Positions 25,427 through 33,761 of a stretch of 63,428 bases of DNA are shown one piece after another. The DNA comes from an uncultured Clostridia bacterium (GTDB lineage Bacteria > Bacillota > Clostridia > Christensenellales > Borkfalkiaceae), in assembly GCA_947625385.1 (NCBI GenBank), contig CANQOB010000008.1:1-63428 (forward strand), read 5' to 3'. The notes below the pieces were generated by a model that was not told the origin of the DNA, did no database searches, and worked only from the letters and a program-made list of their open reading frames with translations. Numbering within the stretch: the stretch's first letter is position 1; every line of letters begins with the position of its first letter. A program made the position numbers and the translations under genes.

Positions 25427-26068
25427 TCAGCCGAGCAGCTTCTCGTAGGTGGACAGCTGTACGAAATCGCCGACCCGATAATAGATGCGGCGTCCCGCGC
25501 TTCTGCAATCCGAGATGTAGCAGGCGGAGCCGTCCGTCTGGACAAAGCACAAATACAGCTCGAAGGCGCCGCTCTCCTGCGCAAAGAGCGCCGCGGGCAG
25601 CGTTACTTCCTCGGTGTGGGCGTATTTCTTCCCGCAGAAAAAGGACTGCGTGACGGAAAACCCTTCGAATTCGTCGGGCGCGTACTCTTTGAGGAGAAAC
25701 CACCCCTCTCCCAAGTCGCGGGGGTCCACCGCTTCACAGAGCGGCGGAGATATGCTGTTTGCAAAGGCTTCGGGAAGCGCGGCGGCGTAGAGCGTGACCG
25801 CTTCGCAAGCGAACTCGTCGGGCTCCCGTCCGTCGATGCACATGATGAGCGAATCGAGCGACTGCCCGTCGAGCATGCCGCAGGCGACGGAGAGGCTGAC
25901 GGTTTCCTTGTTCTCGAACAAGCCGTCCTTGCTGAACACGCCGAGCGCGAGCGGCGTTTTTATGTTGTTTTCGCTCCCGAAGCCGAGATCCACCGCGTAT
26001 TCGGTCTGCGCGCAGCCGGAGCACAGCACGAGGAGCGGCAAAAGAATCCACAGAAATGATTTTTTCAT
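25427..26068 (-). CDS. Lipoprotein of unknown function
   Basis: The 213-residue product starts MKKSFLWILLPLLVLCSGCAQ, a clear lipoprotein signal with lipobox CSGC. The mature part is beta-rich and contains several cysteines (for example VACGMLDGQ and FVQTDGSACYISDC), which may form disulfides outside the cell. I recognise no domain. It follows recR by 5 bp and precedes gpsA by 39 bp, so it is cotranscribed with housekeeping genes. Confidence 0.7.
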   Translation of the reverse strand: MKKSFLWILLPLLVLCSGCAQTEYAVDLGFGSENNIKTPLALGVFSKDGLFENKETVSLSVACGMLDGQSLDSLIMCIDGREPDEFACEAVTLYAAALPEAFANSISPPLCEAVDPRDLGEGWFLLKEYAPDEFEGFSVTQSFFCGKKYAHTEEVTLPAALFAQESGAFELYLCFVQTDGSACYISDCRSAGRRIYYRVGDFVQLSTYEKLLG

Positions 26069-26073
26069 CGCCG

Positions 26074-26667
26074 TCACAGTTCTTTTCTGTCTTTGAGCGC
26101 ACGCGCGAGGGTGATCTCGTCGGCATATTCGAGCTCGCTGCCGACGGGCACGCCGTGCGCGATGCGGGTCGCCTTCACGCCGAACGGCTTGATGAGCTGC
26201 GCGATGTACATGGCGGTCGCCTCGCCCTCCACGTCGGGATTGGTCGCGAGGATGACCTCCTTCACGCCACCCTCCCGGATGCGCCCGAGCAGCTCCTTGA
26301 TGCGGATATCGTTGGGCGTGACGCCGTTCATCGGGTCGATGACCCCGTGCAGCACATGGTATACGCCGCTGTATTCGTGCAGTTTTTCGAGGGCGACGAC
26401 GTCTTTCGGCTCTTTGACGACGCAGATCACCGAGGAATCGCGCGTACGGCAAACGGCGCACACCTCGTCCTCGGTGAAGTTTCCGCAGATCTTACAGAAG
26501 CGCACGCGCCGCTTGACGTCCAGAAGGGCATCCGCAAAGGCGCGGACCTCCGCCTCCGGCATGGAGATCACCTTATAGGCGTACCGCTGCGCCGTCTTTC
26601 TCCCCACGCCGGGGAGTTTGGAGAACTCGTTCATGAGTTTTCCGATGGGCTCGATAAAGACTTCCAT
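26074..26667 (-). CDS. recR: Recombination mediator RecR
   Basis: The 197-residue protein has the RecR order: a helix-hairpin-helix start ([16 protein letters not shown]), a four-cysteine zinc finger ([16 protein letters not shown]), a Toprim domain ([17 protein letters not shown] to GVIDPMNGV) and a Walker-like tail. RecR works with RecO to load RecA on single-stranded gaps. Its ATG overlaps the ebfC stop by one base; dnaX-ebfC-recR is a widespread order. Confidence 0.96.
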   Translation of the reverse strand: MEVFIEPIGKLMNEFSKLPGVGRKTAQRYAYKVISMPEAEVRAFADALLDVKRRVRFCKICGNFTEDEVCAVCRTRDSSVICVVKEPKDVVALEKLHEYSGVYHVLHGVIDPMNGVTPNDIRIKELLGRIREGGVKEVILATNPDVEGEATAMYIAQLIKPFGVKATRIAHGVPVGSELEYADEITLARALKDRKEL

Positions 26668-26999
26668 TACATGAGCCCCCCGAGCCCGCCGAGAGACGCG
26701 AATTTGCCCATCTTTTCACGGTAGACGGCGTCCGCCTTGGCGTACCCGTCGCGGATGGCGGCGAGGACAAGGTCCTCGAGCATCTCCACATCGTCCGGGT
26801 CCACCACGGAGGGGTCGATCTCGATGCCGTCGATGATCTTCTTCGCGTTCATGTAGACGACGACCGCCTCGCCCCCGCTCGTGCCGACGATCTCCCACTC
26901 GTCGAGGAGTTTCTCCGTCGCCTGCATCTCTTCCTGCATTTTTTGCGCCTGTTTCATGAGACTCTGCATATTGCCGCCCATGCCGCCGCCGTAAGCCAT
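26667..26999 (-). CDS. ebfC: Nucleoid-associated protein, YbaB/EbfC family
   Basis: The 110-residue protein starts [20 protein letters not shown], typical of YbaB/EbfC, has the central [25 protein letters not shown] strand pair and ends with an acidic helix and Gly/Met tail. It forms a dimer that binds DNA and coats the nucleoid. Position between dnaX and recR supports the name. Confidence 0.95.
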   Translation of the reverse strand: MAYGGGMGGNMQSLMKQAQKMQEEMQATEKLLDEWEIVGTSGGEAVVVYMNAKKIIDGIEIDPSVVDPDDVEMLEDLVLAAIRDGYAKADAVYREKMGKFASLGGLGGLM

Positions 27000-27049
27000 A
27001 CCTGTTTACCTCGCTTGATGATCGGTTTGTTGCGGTGTTCGCCGCTCTT

Positions 27050-28771
27050 TTATTTGATTTCGATGGGATACCCCGGGAAGTTGTCCCGAAGCGTTTGGAT
27101 GGGGTCGTTTTTGACGGCGGCGCTGCGCAGCCGCACGACAAAGTCGGCGATTCCCATCGGGGTGAACACGCTCTCCATGAGTTTTCTGTTCTCTGTGCGG
27201 TTGAGCGCGTTGCACACGCTCTGCGACTCCGTTTCGAGGACGAGCGTCTCGCCCTCGAAGCTCGCCGCAAGCTCCGAACACATCGTGAAGAGCACCCCGT
27301 TCTTCAACTGTCTGCGGACATTGCGCATGAACAGACCGTACGCCTGCTCCGCCGTCATCTTTCCCGCGGCTTCGGCTGCGGGTTCCCGCTTGGGTGCGGG
27401 CGCGGGCTCCGCGGCGGGTTCCTTCTTGGGCGCGGGCGCAGACTCCCGCTTGGGCGCGGGCTCCTCGGGCGCTTCGGGCGGCATCACGGGACCGTCCGAA
27501 AAATACGCCTCCGCAAAGACGGGCTCCTCTTCCTCGGGGAACTCCTCCGTTGCGGGACGAATCTCCTCCTGCGCGGGACGAATCTCCGTTGCGGGAGAGG
27601 GCGCCGTGGCCGGTGCGGCGGTTTTCAGCGCTTCGAGCTCGCGTTCGAGCTTGTCTAAACGCGTGCGGAGCGCCGAGAGGTCGAGGTCATCCGCGGGGCA
27701 TGCGACGCGCAGGACCGCGGTCTCGAAGGAGATCCGCGGGGAGGAGGAAACGCGCAGTTCGCTTTCCAGCCTCACGAGAATCTCGGTCGCCCGCAGGACG
27801 GCTTCGCGCTCCGCGCCGTCCGCGAGGGCGCGCACCGTTTCATAGAGTTCGCGGGGCAGGGAGAGCAGCTTTTCCGCGTCCTTGCAGAGCATGCAGACGG
27901 TCACGCGGCTCAACAGCTCGATGACGTCTTTGAGGAGCACCCCCACCGCCTTGCCCTCTTTGAGGATGTTCTCCGTGATGCGGAGAGCTTCCCCGCTCTC
28001 GCCCGCGAGCATGGCGCGCAAAAGGTTTGCGGTCTCATGGAAGTCCGCCGCCCCGAGGACGGCGCAGACCGCGCCGTAAGTGAGCTTGTCCGCATAGACG
28101 ATGCACGCCTCGGCGATCGAGAGCATATCGCGGTCGCTCCCCGCGCCCGCGCGTGCGATCGCGGCGACGGCTTCGTCGTCGTACGGCTTGCCGATCTCGT
28201 CGAGAATCCCTTTCAGGTGCGCTTCGAGATCGCGCTCGGGGATGAGTTTGAAATCCAGCCGCATGCACCGCGAGAGGATGGTCGCGGGAAGTTTTTGCGG
28301 CTCGGTCGTGGCGAGAATGAATATGGCGTGCGCGGGCGGTTCCTCCAACGTTTTCAAAAGCGCGTTGAAGGCGGCGTCCGTGAGCATGTGCACCTCGTCG
28401 ATGATGTACACTTTATACCGTCCCGAGACGGGCGGGTACTGCACTTTTTCGCGCAGGTCGCGCATCTCCGCCACGCCGTTGTTGGACGCGGCGTCGATCT
28501 CGGTGATGTCAAGGGAGCCCGCGGCGAGCGCGATACAGGCGGGGCATTCTCCGCAGGGAGAGCCGTCCACGGGATGCTCGCAGCAGGCGGCGCGCGCAAA
28601 GATGCGGGCGACCGACGTCTTTCCCGTGCCGCGCGGTCCCGTGAAGAGATAGGCGTGCCCGACGGCGTTCTCCGCGATCTGGTTTTTCAGGATGCGGACG
28701 ACGTGTTCCTGCCGCACGATCTTGTCGAACGTCGCAGGGCGGAATTTTCTGTACAGGGACAGGTGAGACAT
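27050..28771 (-). CDS. dnaX: DNA polymerase III subunit tau/gamma
   Basis: The 573-residue protein is the clamp-loader ATPase. It shows Walker A GPRGTGKTS, the zinc module CCEHPVDGSPCGECPAC, Walker B IIDEVHML, the SRC motif ILSRCMRLDF, and a Pro/Ala/Glu-rich linker before a C-terminal tau domain that contacts the polymerase. The ATG at 28771 has AAGGAGATCGT in front of it, and SLYRKFRPATFDKIVRQEHV follows it as expected. It begins 10 bp after sigH and precedes ebfC by 50 bp. Confidence 0.96.
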   Translation of the reverse strand: MSHLSLYRKFRPATFDKIVRQEHVVRILKNQIAENAVGHAYLFTGPRGTGKTSVARIFARAACCEHPVDGSPCGECPACIALAAGSLDITEIDAASNNGVAEMRDLREKVQYPPVSGRYKVYIIDEVHMLTDAAFNALLKTLEEPPAHAIFILATTEPQKLPATILSRCMRLDFKLIPERDLEAHLKGILDEIGKPYDDEAVAAIARAGAGSDRDMLSIAEACIVYADKLTYGAVCAVLGAADFHETANLLRAMLAGESGEALRITENILKEGKAVGVLLKDVIELLSRVTVCMLCKDAEKLLSLPRELYETVRALADGAEREAVLRATEILVRLESELRVSSSPRISFETAVLRVACPADDLDLSALRTRLDKLERELEALKTAAPATAPSPATEIRPAQEEIRPATEEFPEEEEPVFAEAYFSDGPVMPPEAPEEPAPKRESAPAPKKEPAAEPAPAPKREPAAEAAGKMTAEQAYGLFMRNVRRQLKNGVLFTMCSELAASFEGETLVLETESQSVCNALNRTENRKLMESVFTPMGIADFVVRLRSAAVKNDPIQTLRDNFPGYPIEIK

Positions 28772-28781
28772 ACGATCTCCT

Positions 28782-29357
28782 TCAAGAAAATACGATTTGC
28801 AGCTTGCGTTTGGCGCGAACGAGGGCGTTGTCGATGCTCTTGACGTCCTTGCCCGTCGCCTCCGAGATCTCGGCATAACTCATGCCTTCGAGATACATCG
28901 TGACGACGCGGAATTCGAAGTCCGAGAGCGATCTCGTGAGCCTTAAACGGAGCTCCTCGTCCGTTTCGCTGCCGATGAGCATATCCTCGGGGTTGGCGGC
29001 GCTCTCGGAGATCTCCTCCGGGTCGCACTGCGCGACGGCTTCCTCGGGCATGCGGCGGCTCAGAAAGCGCCGATAACTGATGATTCTGCGCTCCACGCAG
29101 AGATAGACGAAATTTTTGAAGGACTTCCCCCCCTCGGGCGAATATCCTCCGATGGCGGCGTACAGCCCGATCATGCCCTCTTGCACGAGGTCGTCCGCCT
29201 CGGTGAAAGCGCGGAACGCATACCTTCTTGCGCACCGCCGCACCGCATGTTTATAGCGGTCGAGCAGTTCCTCCGTCGCCGCGCGGTCTCCCCCTTGCGC
29301 AAGGGCGACGAGCGCTTCATCCTTTTGCTGTTTCAAGTCTTGCACGAACCACCTCAT
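28782..29357 (-). CDS. sigH: RNA polymerase sigma-H factor
   Basis: The 191-residue protein matches sigma-H, which starts the sporulation cascade in Bacilli and Clostridia. Region 2 holds ADDLVQEGMIGLYAAIGGYSPEGGKSF, given by position only (residues 52-79), and region 4 has FEFRVVTMYLEGMSYAEIS followed by KDVKSIDNALVRAKRKLQ, almost the Bacillus sequence. The synteny rlmB-sigH is a Bacillota hallmark. The start is uncertain: ATG 29357 has no clear ribosome site and lies 41 bp inside rlmB; GTG 29345 with AGGTG just upstream is a good alternative. nusG/secE, usually following sigH, are replaced here by dnaX. Confidence 0.9.
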   Translation of the reverse strand: MRWFVQDLKQQKDEALVALAQGGDRAATEELLDRYKHAVRRCARRYAFRAFTEADDLVQEGMIGLYAAIGGYSPEGGKSFKNFVYLCVERRIISYRRFLSRRMPEEAVAQCDPEEISESAANPEDMLIGSETDEELRLRLTRSLSDFEFRVVTMYLEGMSYAEISEATGKDVKSIDNALVRAKRKLQIVFS

Positions 29358-30036
29358 AGACGGCGATGCCGAGCGCCACGGACGCGTTGAGCGAATTGAC
29401 CTTCCCGAAGAGCGGAATGGAGAGCACGCCGTCGCATTTCTCCCGCGTGAGGCGGTGCACGCCGCTGTCCTCCCCGCCCACGACGAGGGCGATCTTTCCC
29501 GAAAGCTTGCTGCCGTAGATACATTCCCCGCCCGTCTCCAACGCATAGACCCAATAGCCGCGCTCTTTGAGACTGTCGATCGCGGCGTTGATCGAGGGGA
29601 CTTTGGCGACGGGGATGTGCTCCGCCGCCCCCGCGGAGATCCGCACGACGGCGTCCGTCACGCTCGCGCCCTTTGCCTTGGGGATGACCACACCGTCCGC
29701 GCCCGCGCATTCGGCGACGCGCAAAACGGAGCCGAGGTTGTGCACGTCCTCGATTCCGTCGCACAGGACGATGAGGCTCTCCTCCCCGCCGCCGAGCGCA
29801 AAGAGATCGGCGTAGACGAATTCCGTCGTATAGGCGACGACGCCCTGATGGTGTCCTTCGGGGCTGATCTTATCGAGCAGGGAACGCGGCGCGAACTGCA
29901 CGCGGACGTTCTTTCTCCGCGCCTCGGCGAAAATTTTGCCGAGCGTGCCCTGCGCGCCCTGTTCGAGCACGATCTTCTCTATGGTTTTCTCCGTTTTGAG
30001 CAATTCCAAAACGGCATTTCTTCCGGCTACAAGCAT
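29317..30036 (-). CDS. rlmB: 23S rRNA 2'-O-methyltransferase RlmB
   Basis: The 239-residue product is a SpoU/TrmH-family methyltransferase. The N-terminal substrate-binding domain starts MLVAGRNAVLELLKTEK, and the knotted catalytic domain has the three conserved motifs: motif 1 DGIEDVHNLGSVLRVAEC, motif 2 IALVVGGEDSGVHR, motif 3 IPLFGKVNSLNASVALGI. It methylates G2251 (E. coli numbering) in 23S rRNA. Its end overlaps sigH by 41 bp; it follows mrnC by 12 bp. Confidence 0.95.
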   Translation of the reverse strand: MLVAGRNAVLELLKTEKTIEKIVLEQGAQGTLGKIFAEARRKNVRVQFAPRSLLDKISPEGHHQGVVAYTTEFVYADLFALGGGEESLIVLCDGIEDVHNLGSVLRVAECAGADGVVIPKAKGASVTDAVVRISAGAAEHIPVAKVPSINAAIDSLKERGYWVYALETGGECIYGSKLSGKIALVVGGEDSGVHRLTREKCDGVLSIPLFGKVNSLNASVALGIAVYEVVRARLETAKG

Positions 30037-30048
30037 ATTCTATCCTTT

Positions 30049-30438
30049 TCAGAGCATCTGCAAGAGCTCTCTGATGCGCTCCTCTCTCCCCGTGAGATGG
30101 AGGAACCCGAGCAGCGCTTCGAAGCCCGTCGAACGGGCATAGTCCACGGCGGAGGCGTGTTTGCTCTTGGTGGGCTTTTTTGCGTTCCTTCCGCGGCGGT
30201 AGATCTCCTGCTCCTCCTCCGTGAGAACGGGGAGCACGCGTTCGATCGCGTCGCTCTGCCCGCGTGCGCACACCATTTCGGCGGCGAGACGGTTGAGCTC
30301 CCCCGTATGAAAGCCGTGCGAAAGGGCGAGTTCTCTGCGCACATAGAGCGTGTGGACGGCGTCCCCCACAAAGGCGAGCACAACGGGATTCATCTGTCTT
30401 GCCGCGTCCGGCGCGACGGGGAGGTCATGAAGTATCAT
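30049..30438 (-). CDS. mrnC: Mini-ribonuclease 3
   Basis: The 129-residue protein is an RNase III catalytic domain without dsRNA-binding domain. It has VLAFVGDAVHTLYVR with the catalytic Asp, ELNRLAAEMVCARGQ, and the C-terminal YARSTGFEALLGFLHLTG, the usual nuclease signature. Mini-III matures 23S rRNA ends. It starts 7 bp after a TATAAT box, so the mRNA should be leaderless or have only one or two leader bases, and no Shine-Dalgarno is present. It heads an eight-gene operon to gpsA. Confidence 0.93.
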   Translation of the reverse strand: MILHDLPVAPDAARQMNPVVLAFVGDAVHTLYVRRELALSHGFHTGELNRLAAEMVCARGQSDAIERVLPVLTEEEQEIYRRGRNAKKPTKSKHASAVDYARSTGFEALLGFLHLTGREERIRELLQML

Positions 30439-30445
30439 TTTTCAT

Positions 30446-30474
30446 ATTATAACAAATCCGGGAGCAAAAAGCAA
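30446..30474 (-). promoter_or_regulatory. Leaderless promoter of mrnC operon
   Basis: TTGCTT (30469-30474), 17-bp spacer ending TGT, and TATAAT (30446-30451) form a strong extended -10 promoter. The ATG of mrnC starts 7 bp after the -10, where transcription itself should start. Confidence 0.8.
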
Positions 30475-30576
30475 GCGGATAGAGGCGCGTGCGCGCATTT
30501 GCCGCTTAAAAATCCGTTCAAAAAATGATCGCTGTTGCATTCTTTTTCCCAAAGGGAAAAAATTTTGTCGAATCGG

Positions 30577-30604
30577 TTGCCATTTGCTCCGAAAGGAATA
30601 TAAT
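30577..30604 (+). promoter_or_regulatory. Promoter of the CPA2 antiporter gene
   Basis: TTGCCA (30577-30582) and TATAAT (30599-30604) are 16 bp apart. The leader is about 40 nt, with a GGATAAGG Shine-Dalgarno-like stretch about 12 nt before the ATG, so this gene is not leaderless. Confidence 0.75.
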
Positions 30605-30649
30605 TGAGTAGGTTTCCGACCAATCATCCCCGGATAAGGCTTATCGATC

Positions 30650-31885
30650 ATGCAACCTTTTGAAATTTTGCTTCCCCTCGCGCTCATTCTGCTCCTCTCC
30701 AAGCTGATGGGATTGGGCGCGCACAAAGCGGGCATGCCCGCCGTCATCGGCATGCTCGTCGCGGGTGTGCTCATCGGGCTTCTCGCCTATATCCCGTGGC
30801 AGCCTTTGCAGGATGCGTTCTTCGGGGACGACGTGAAAAAAGTGCTCTCCGTCATGAGCAAGATCGGCGTCGTGCTCATCATGTTCTCGACGGGGCTCGG
30901 CACCGACCTCAAAAAGCTGAAACGGACGGGGCTCGCCGCCGTGGTCATCACCCTTTTGGGCGTCATCGTCCCCATGGGGCTCGGCACGCTCGTCGCCTAT
31001 CTCTTCCGTTCGGTTTTGCCCGGCTCGGGCGTTCTTTCATGGCTCTTTTACGGCGCGATTCTGACGGCGACCTCCGTCTCGGTGACGGTCGCCGTCCTCA
31101 AAGAACTCGGCAAACTCGACACCGTGATGGGGACATCCATCGTCGCGGCTGCCGTCATCGACGACGTCATCGGCATCATCATCCTCTCCGTGCTCTCCGG
31201 CTTTACGGGAAACGGGGAAGAGACCGGTTGGGATTGGTTCCATCCCAACGCCGCCATGGTCACGATCAAGATCGTCATCTTTTTCGTCGCCGCGATCGCC
31301 CTCGGCGTGGGACTGCGCAAGCTCTTCGATCTCATGGAGCGCCGCGCCCCCCACAACCGCCGCGTGCCCATCATCTCGCTTGCCGCCTGTTTCGTGTACG
31401 CCTACTGTGCCGAAAAGTTCTTCGGCGTCGCCGACATCACGGGCGCCTATATCGCGGGGATCCTGCTCGGCGGGACGCTCTCGGAGACGCCCTATGTCGA
31501 GGGAAAGGTGGACACGATGGGCTATCTCTTCTTTTCCCCCATCTTCTTTGCCTCTATCGGCATGAATCTCGACTTCTCGGGCATCACGCCCTCCTTTATT
31601 GCCTTCGGGTTCGTGTTCGTGATCGCGGCGCTGGCGGGGAAATTCATCGGCTGCGGCGCCGGGGCGAAGCTGTGCGGCTTTTCGTGGGCGGACAGCGCGC
31701 GGACGGGACTCGGCATGATGGTGCGCGCCGAAGTCGTGCTCATCTGTACGGAGCGCGGCGTGGCGGCAGGACTCGTTTCGGGCGCGATCTATCCCTTCGT
31801 GTTCATCATCATCCTCGCCTCCTCCGTTTTGACCCCGCTCCTTCTCAAAATCTCCTACCGGAAGAAAAAACCGAAGAACATCTGA
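30650..31885 (+). CDS. Cation:proton antiporter, CPA2 family
   Basis: The 411-residue protein has 11-13 predicted membrane helices and the CPA2 layout. Helix 4-6 contains TSVSVTVAVLKELG and AAVIDDVIGIIIL with the Asp-Asp pair used for proton exchange, and FFSPIFFASIGMNLDF and RAEVVLICTERG are typical C-terminal elements. It should exchange Na+ or K+ for H+ in the cytoplasmic membrane. It lacks a C-terminal TrkA-N domain. It stands alone between its own promoter and a perfect terminator, and opposes glmS. Confidence 0.88.
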   Translation: MQPFEILLPLALILLLSKLMGLGAHKAGMPAVIGMLVAGVLIGLLAYIPWQPLQDAFFGDDVKKVLSVMSKIGVVLIMFSTGLGTDLKKLKRTGLAAVVITLLGVIVPMGLGTLVAYLFRSVLPGSGVLSWLFYGAILTATSVSVTVAVLKELGKLDTVMGTSIVAAAVIDDVIGIIILSVLSGFTGNGEETGWDWFHPNAAMVTIKIVIFFVAAIALGVGLRKLFDLMERRAPHNRRVPIISLAACFVYAYCAEKFFGVADITGAYIAGILLGGTLSETPYVEGKVDTMGYLFFSPIFFASIGMNLDFSGITPSFIAFGFVFVIAALAGKFIGCGAGAKLCGFSWADSARTGLGMMVRAEVVLICTERGVAAGLVSGAIYPFVFIIILASSVLTPLLLKISYRKKKPKNI

Positions 31886-31893
31886 AAAAACTC

Positions 31894-31922
31894 AAAAATG
31901 CGGCGCACCTCGCCGCATTTTT
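31894..31922. terminator. Bidirectional terminator
   Basis: A 12-bp stem AAAAATGCGGCG/CGCCGCATTTTT with a 5-nt loop sits 8 bp past the antiporter stop and is flanked by A and T runs, so it can end transcription from both the antiporter and glmS. Confidence 0.9.
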
Positions 31923-31931
31923 TTGTATATT

Positions 31932-31994
31932 CATCGCCACCGCCCATTCGCTCGACGAAAAGATTTGCGCCAGCAAAGATTTTCGCCGAAACTC
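31932..31994. repeat. Partial modular hairpin repeat (end module only)
   Basis: This copy holds only the final module, CGCCCATTCGCTCG followed by a hairpin with ATTTGC-GCCA-GCAAAG and the end TTCGCCGAAACT, which abuts the glmS stop codon. It differs from the 24 kb copies by TTTGC/GCAAA in place of TTTCC/GGAAA, so both strands of the stem changed together. Confidence 0.8.
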
Positions 31995-33761
31995 TTATTC
32001 CACCGTCACCGACTTCGCGAGATTCCTCGGCATATCCGGGTCGCACCCGCGGGCAAGGGAGACGAAGTAGGCGAGCGCTTGGAGGGGAATCGTCGTAAGA
32101 ACGGGCGAAAATACCTCCCCACAGTCGGGAACGAGCACGCTTCCCGCCAATCCTTTTTCCCCGCACGCCTCTTCGAGCGATGTGACGAGAAAGACCTTCG
32201 CTCCGCGCGCCGCCGTCTCATGGACGGCGTTCATCGTCTTTTCGGCAATGCCGCGCGACGAGAGCACGGCGACGACGGGAGTCCCCTCCTCCACGAGGGC
32301 GAGCGGTCCGTGTTTGAGCTCGCCCGCGGCGTATCCCTCGCTCGGGAGATAGGAGATCTCTTTGAGTTTGAGGCTTCCCTCCATGGCGGGCGCGAGATCG
32401 GCGCCCCGCCCGAGGAAGAACGCCGACTTCGCCCCGAGAAAGTCCTGCGCCCACCCCTTTGTCTGTTCGGCGGCGGAAAGAGCAGCCTCCGCGAGCACGG
32501 GGAGACTGCCCAATCCCCGCAAATCCGCCCGCTTGCCCTTCGCTGCCGCAAGCGATAAGGCAAGGCGGAAGAGCACGCACAGCTGGGCGGAAAAGCTCTT
32601 GGTTGCGGCGACGGCGACCTCCCGCCCTGCGCCTGTCGCAAGCACATAGTCGGCGATGCGCGTAAGGGAGGAATAGGCGACGTTGGTGACGGCGAGGACG
32701 AGCGCGCCGCGCTCCTTGGCAAGCTGCGCCGCCGCAAGCGTATCCGCGGTCTCCCCGCTCTGGGAGATCGCGACCACAAGTTCGCCCCGCTTTACGATGG
32801 GGTCGCCGTAGCGGTACTCGCCGGACAGACATGCGCATGCGCGCACACGGGCAAGTCTCTCCACGGCGAACTTTGCGCACAGTCCGCTGTGATACGCCGT
32901 CCCGCAGCCCAAAAATGTGATGTACTCTGTCTGACATAGTACTCTGTTAAGGTCGATTTTTGCCGCGAAACTATCATAATTTATTGAAGAATTTGCGATT
33001 GCAGCGGGAATTTCAAACATTTCTTTGCGCATGAAGTGCGGATATCCGCCCTTTGCGGGAACGCCCTCTTCCCCCTTGAAATCGAGCGGTTCGAGCGAGA
33101 TTTCCTCCCCGTTTTCCGCAAAGAAGTGCACGCCGCCGTCCGAAAGCAGCGCAAAATTTCCGTCCTGCAAGGCGTACGCCTTCGTTCCCTTTTCGGCGAG
33201 CGCGGCAAGGTCGCTGGCGGCGATCACGCCGTCCTCTCTTACGCCGACGATGAGCGGGCTTGCGCGCCTTGCAAGGGCGATCTCGCGTCCGCCGCACATG
33301 GCGGCAATGGCATAGGAACCGAAAAGGCGTGAGGCGGTCTTTCGGAGAGCGGCAACGAGATCCCCTTCGAAGTATCGGTCGAGAAGGTGCGCGATCACCT
33401 CGCTGTCCGTCTCCGAGGAGAACGCTTCCCCGCGCGCAAGGCATTCCGCTCTGAGCGAAGCGGCGTTCTCCACGATGCCGTTATGGACGATGACCGCCCG
33501 TCCGAAGCGGTGCGGGTGTGCATTTGCCGCAGTGGGCGCGCCGTGGGTCGCCCACCGCGTGTGACCGATACCCGCCGTCCCCTCGATGGACTCGCCCGTG
33601 CCGAGCTCCTTCACCCTGCCCGCGCGCTTGACGAGGGTGAACGTTTTCCCCGCCACGGCGATGCCCGCCGAATCGTATCCGCGGTATTCGAGCACGCCGA
33701 GCGCGCCGAGGAGCACGGGCGCCGCCTGCCTTTTTCCGACGTAAGCGACGATGCCGCACAT
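31995..33761 (-). CDS. glmS: Glutamine-fructose-6-phosphate aminotransferase
   Basis: The 588-residue product is GlmS, making glucosamine-6-phosphate from fructose-6-phosphate and glutamine for peptidoglycan. The N-terminal glutaminase begins with the Cys nucleophile (CGIVAYVGKR) followed by EYRGYDSAGIAV; two SIS domains follow with GCGTAYHSGL, ISQSGETADTLAA and SEGYAAGELKHGPLALVEEG, and the end is the conserved DMPRNLAKSVTVE. It abuts glmM without a gap. No glmS ribozyme can fit upstream, so regulation is probably different from that in Bacillus. Confidence 0.96.
   Translation of the reverse strand: MCGIVAYVGKRQAAPVLLGALGVLEYRGYDSAGIAVAGKTFTLVKRAGRVKELGTGESIEGTAGIGHTRWATHGAPTAANAHPHRFGRAVIVHNGIVENAASLRAECLARGEAFSSETDSEVIAHLLDRYFEGDLVAALRKTASRLFGSYAIAAMCGGREIALARRASPLIVGVREDGVIAASDLAALAEKGTKAYALQDGNFALLSDGGVHFFAENGEEISLEPLDFKGEEGVPAKGGYPHFMRKEMFEIPAAIANSSINYDSFAAKIDLNRVLCQTEYITFLGCGTAYHSGLCAKFAVERLARVRACACLSGEYRYGDPIVKRGELVVAISQSGETADTLAAAQLAKERGALVLAVTNVAYSSLTRIADYVLATGAGREVAVAATKSFSAQLCVLFRLALSLAAAKGKRADLRGLGSLPVLAEAALSAAEQTKGWAQDFLGAKSAFFLGRGADLAPAMEGSLKLKEISYLPSEGYAAGELKHGPLALVEEGTPVVAVLSSRGIAEKTMNAVHETAARGAKVFLVTSLEEACGEKGLAGSVLVPDCGEVFSPVLTTIPLQALAYFVSLARGCDPDMPRNLAKSVTVE

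Noticed and set aside
32930-32947. A 17-bp identity with the start region at 23881-23897
   Set aside because: The glmS copy encodes conserved residues; one match of this length between two 63-kb strands can occur by chance, and no third copy was seen.
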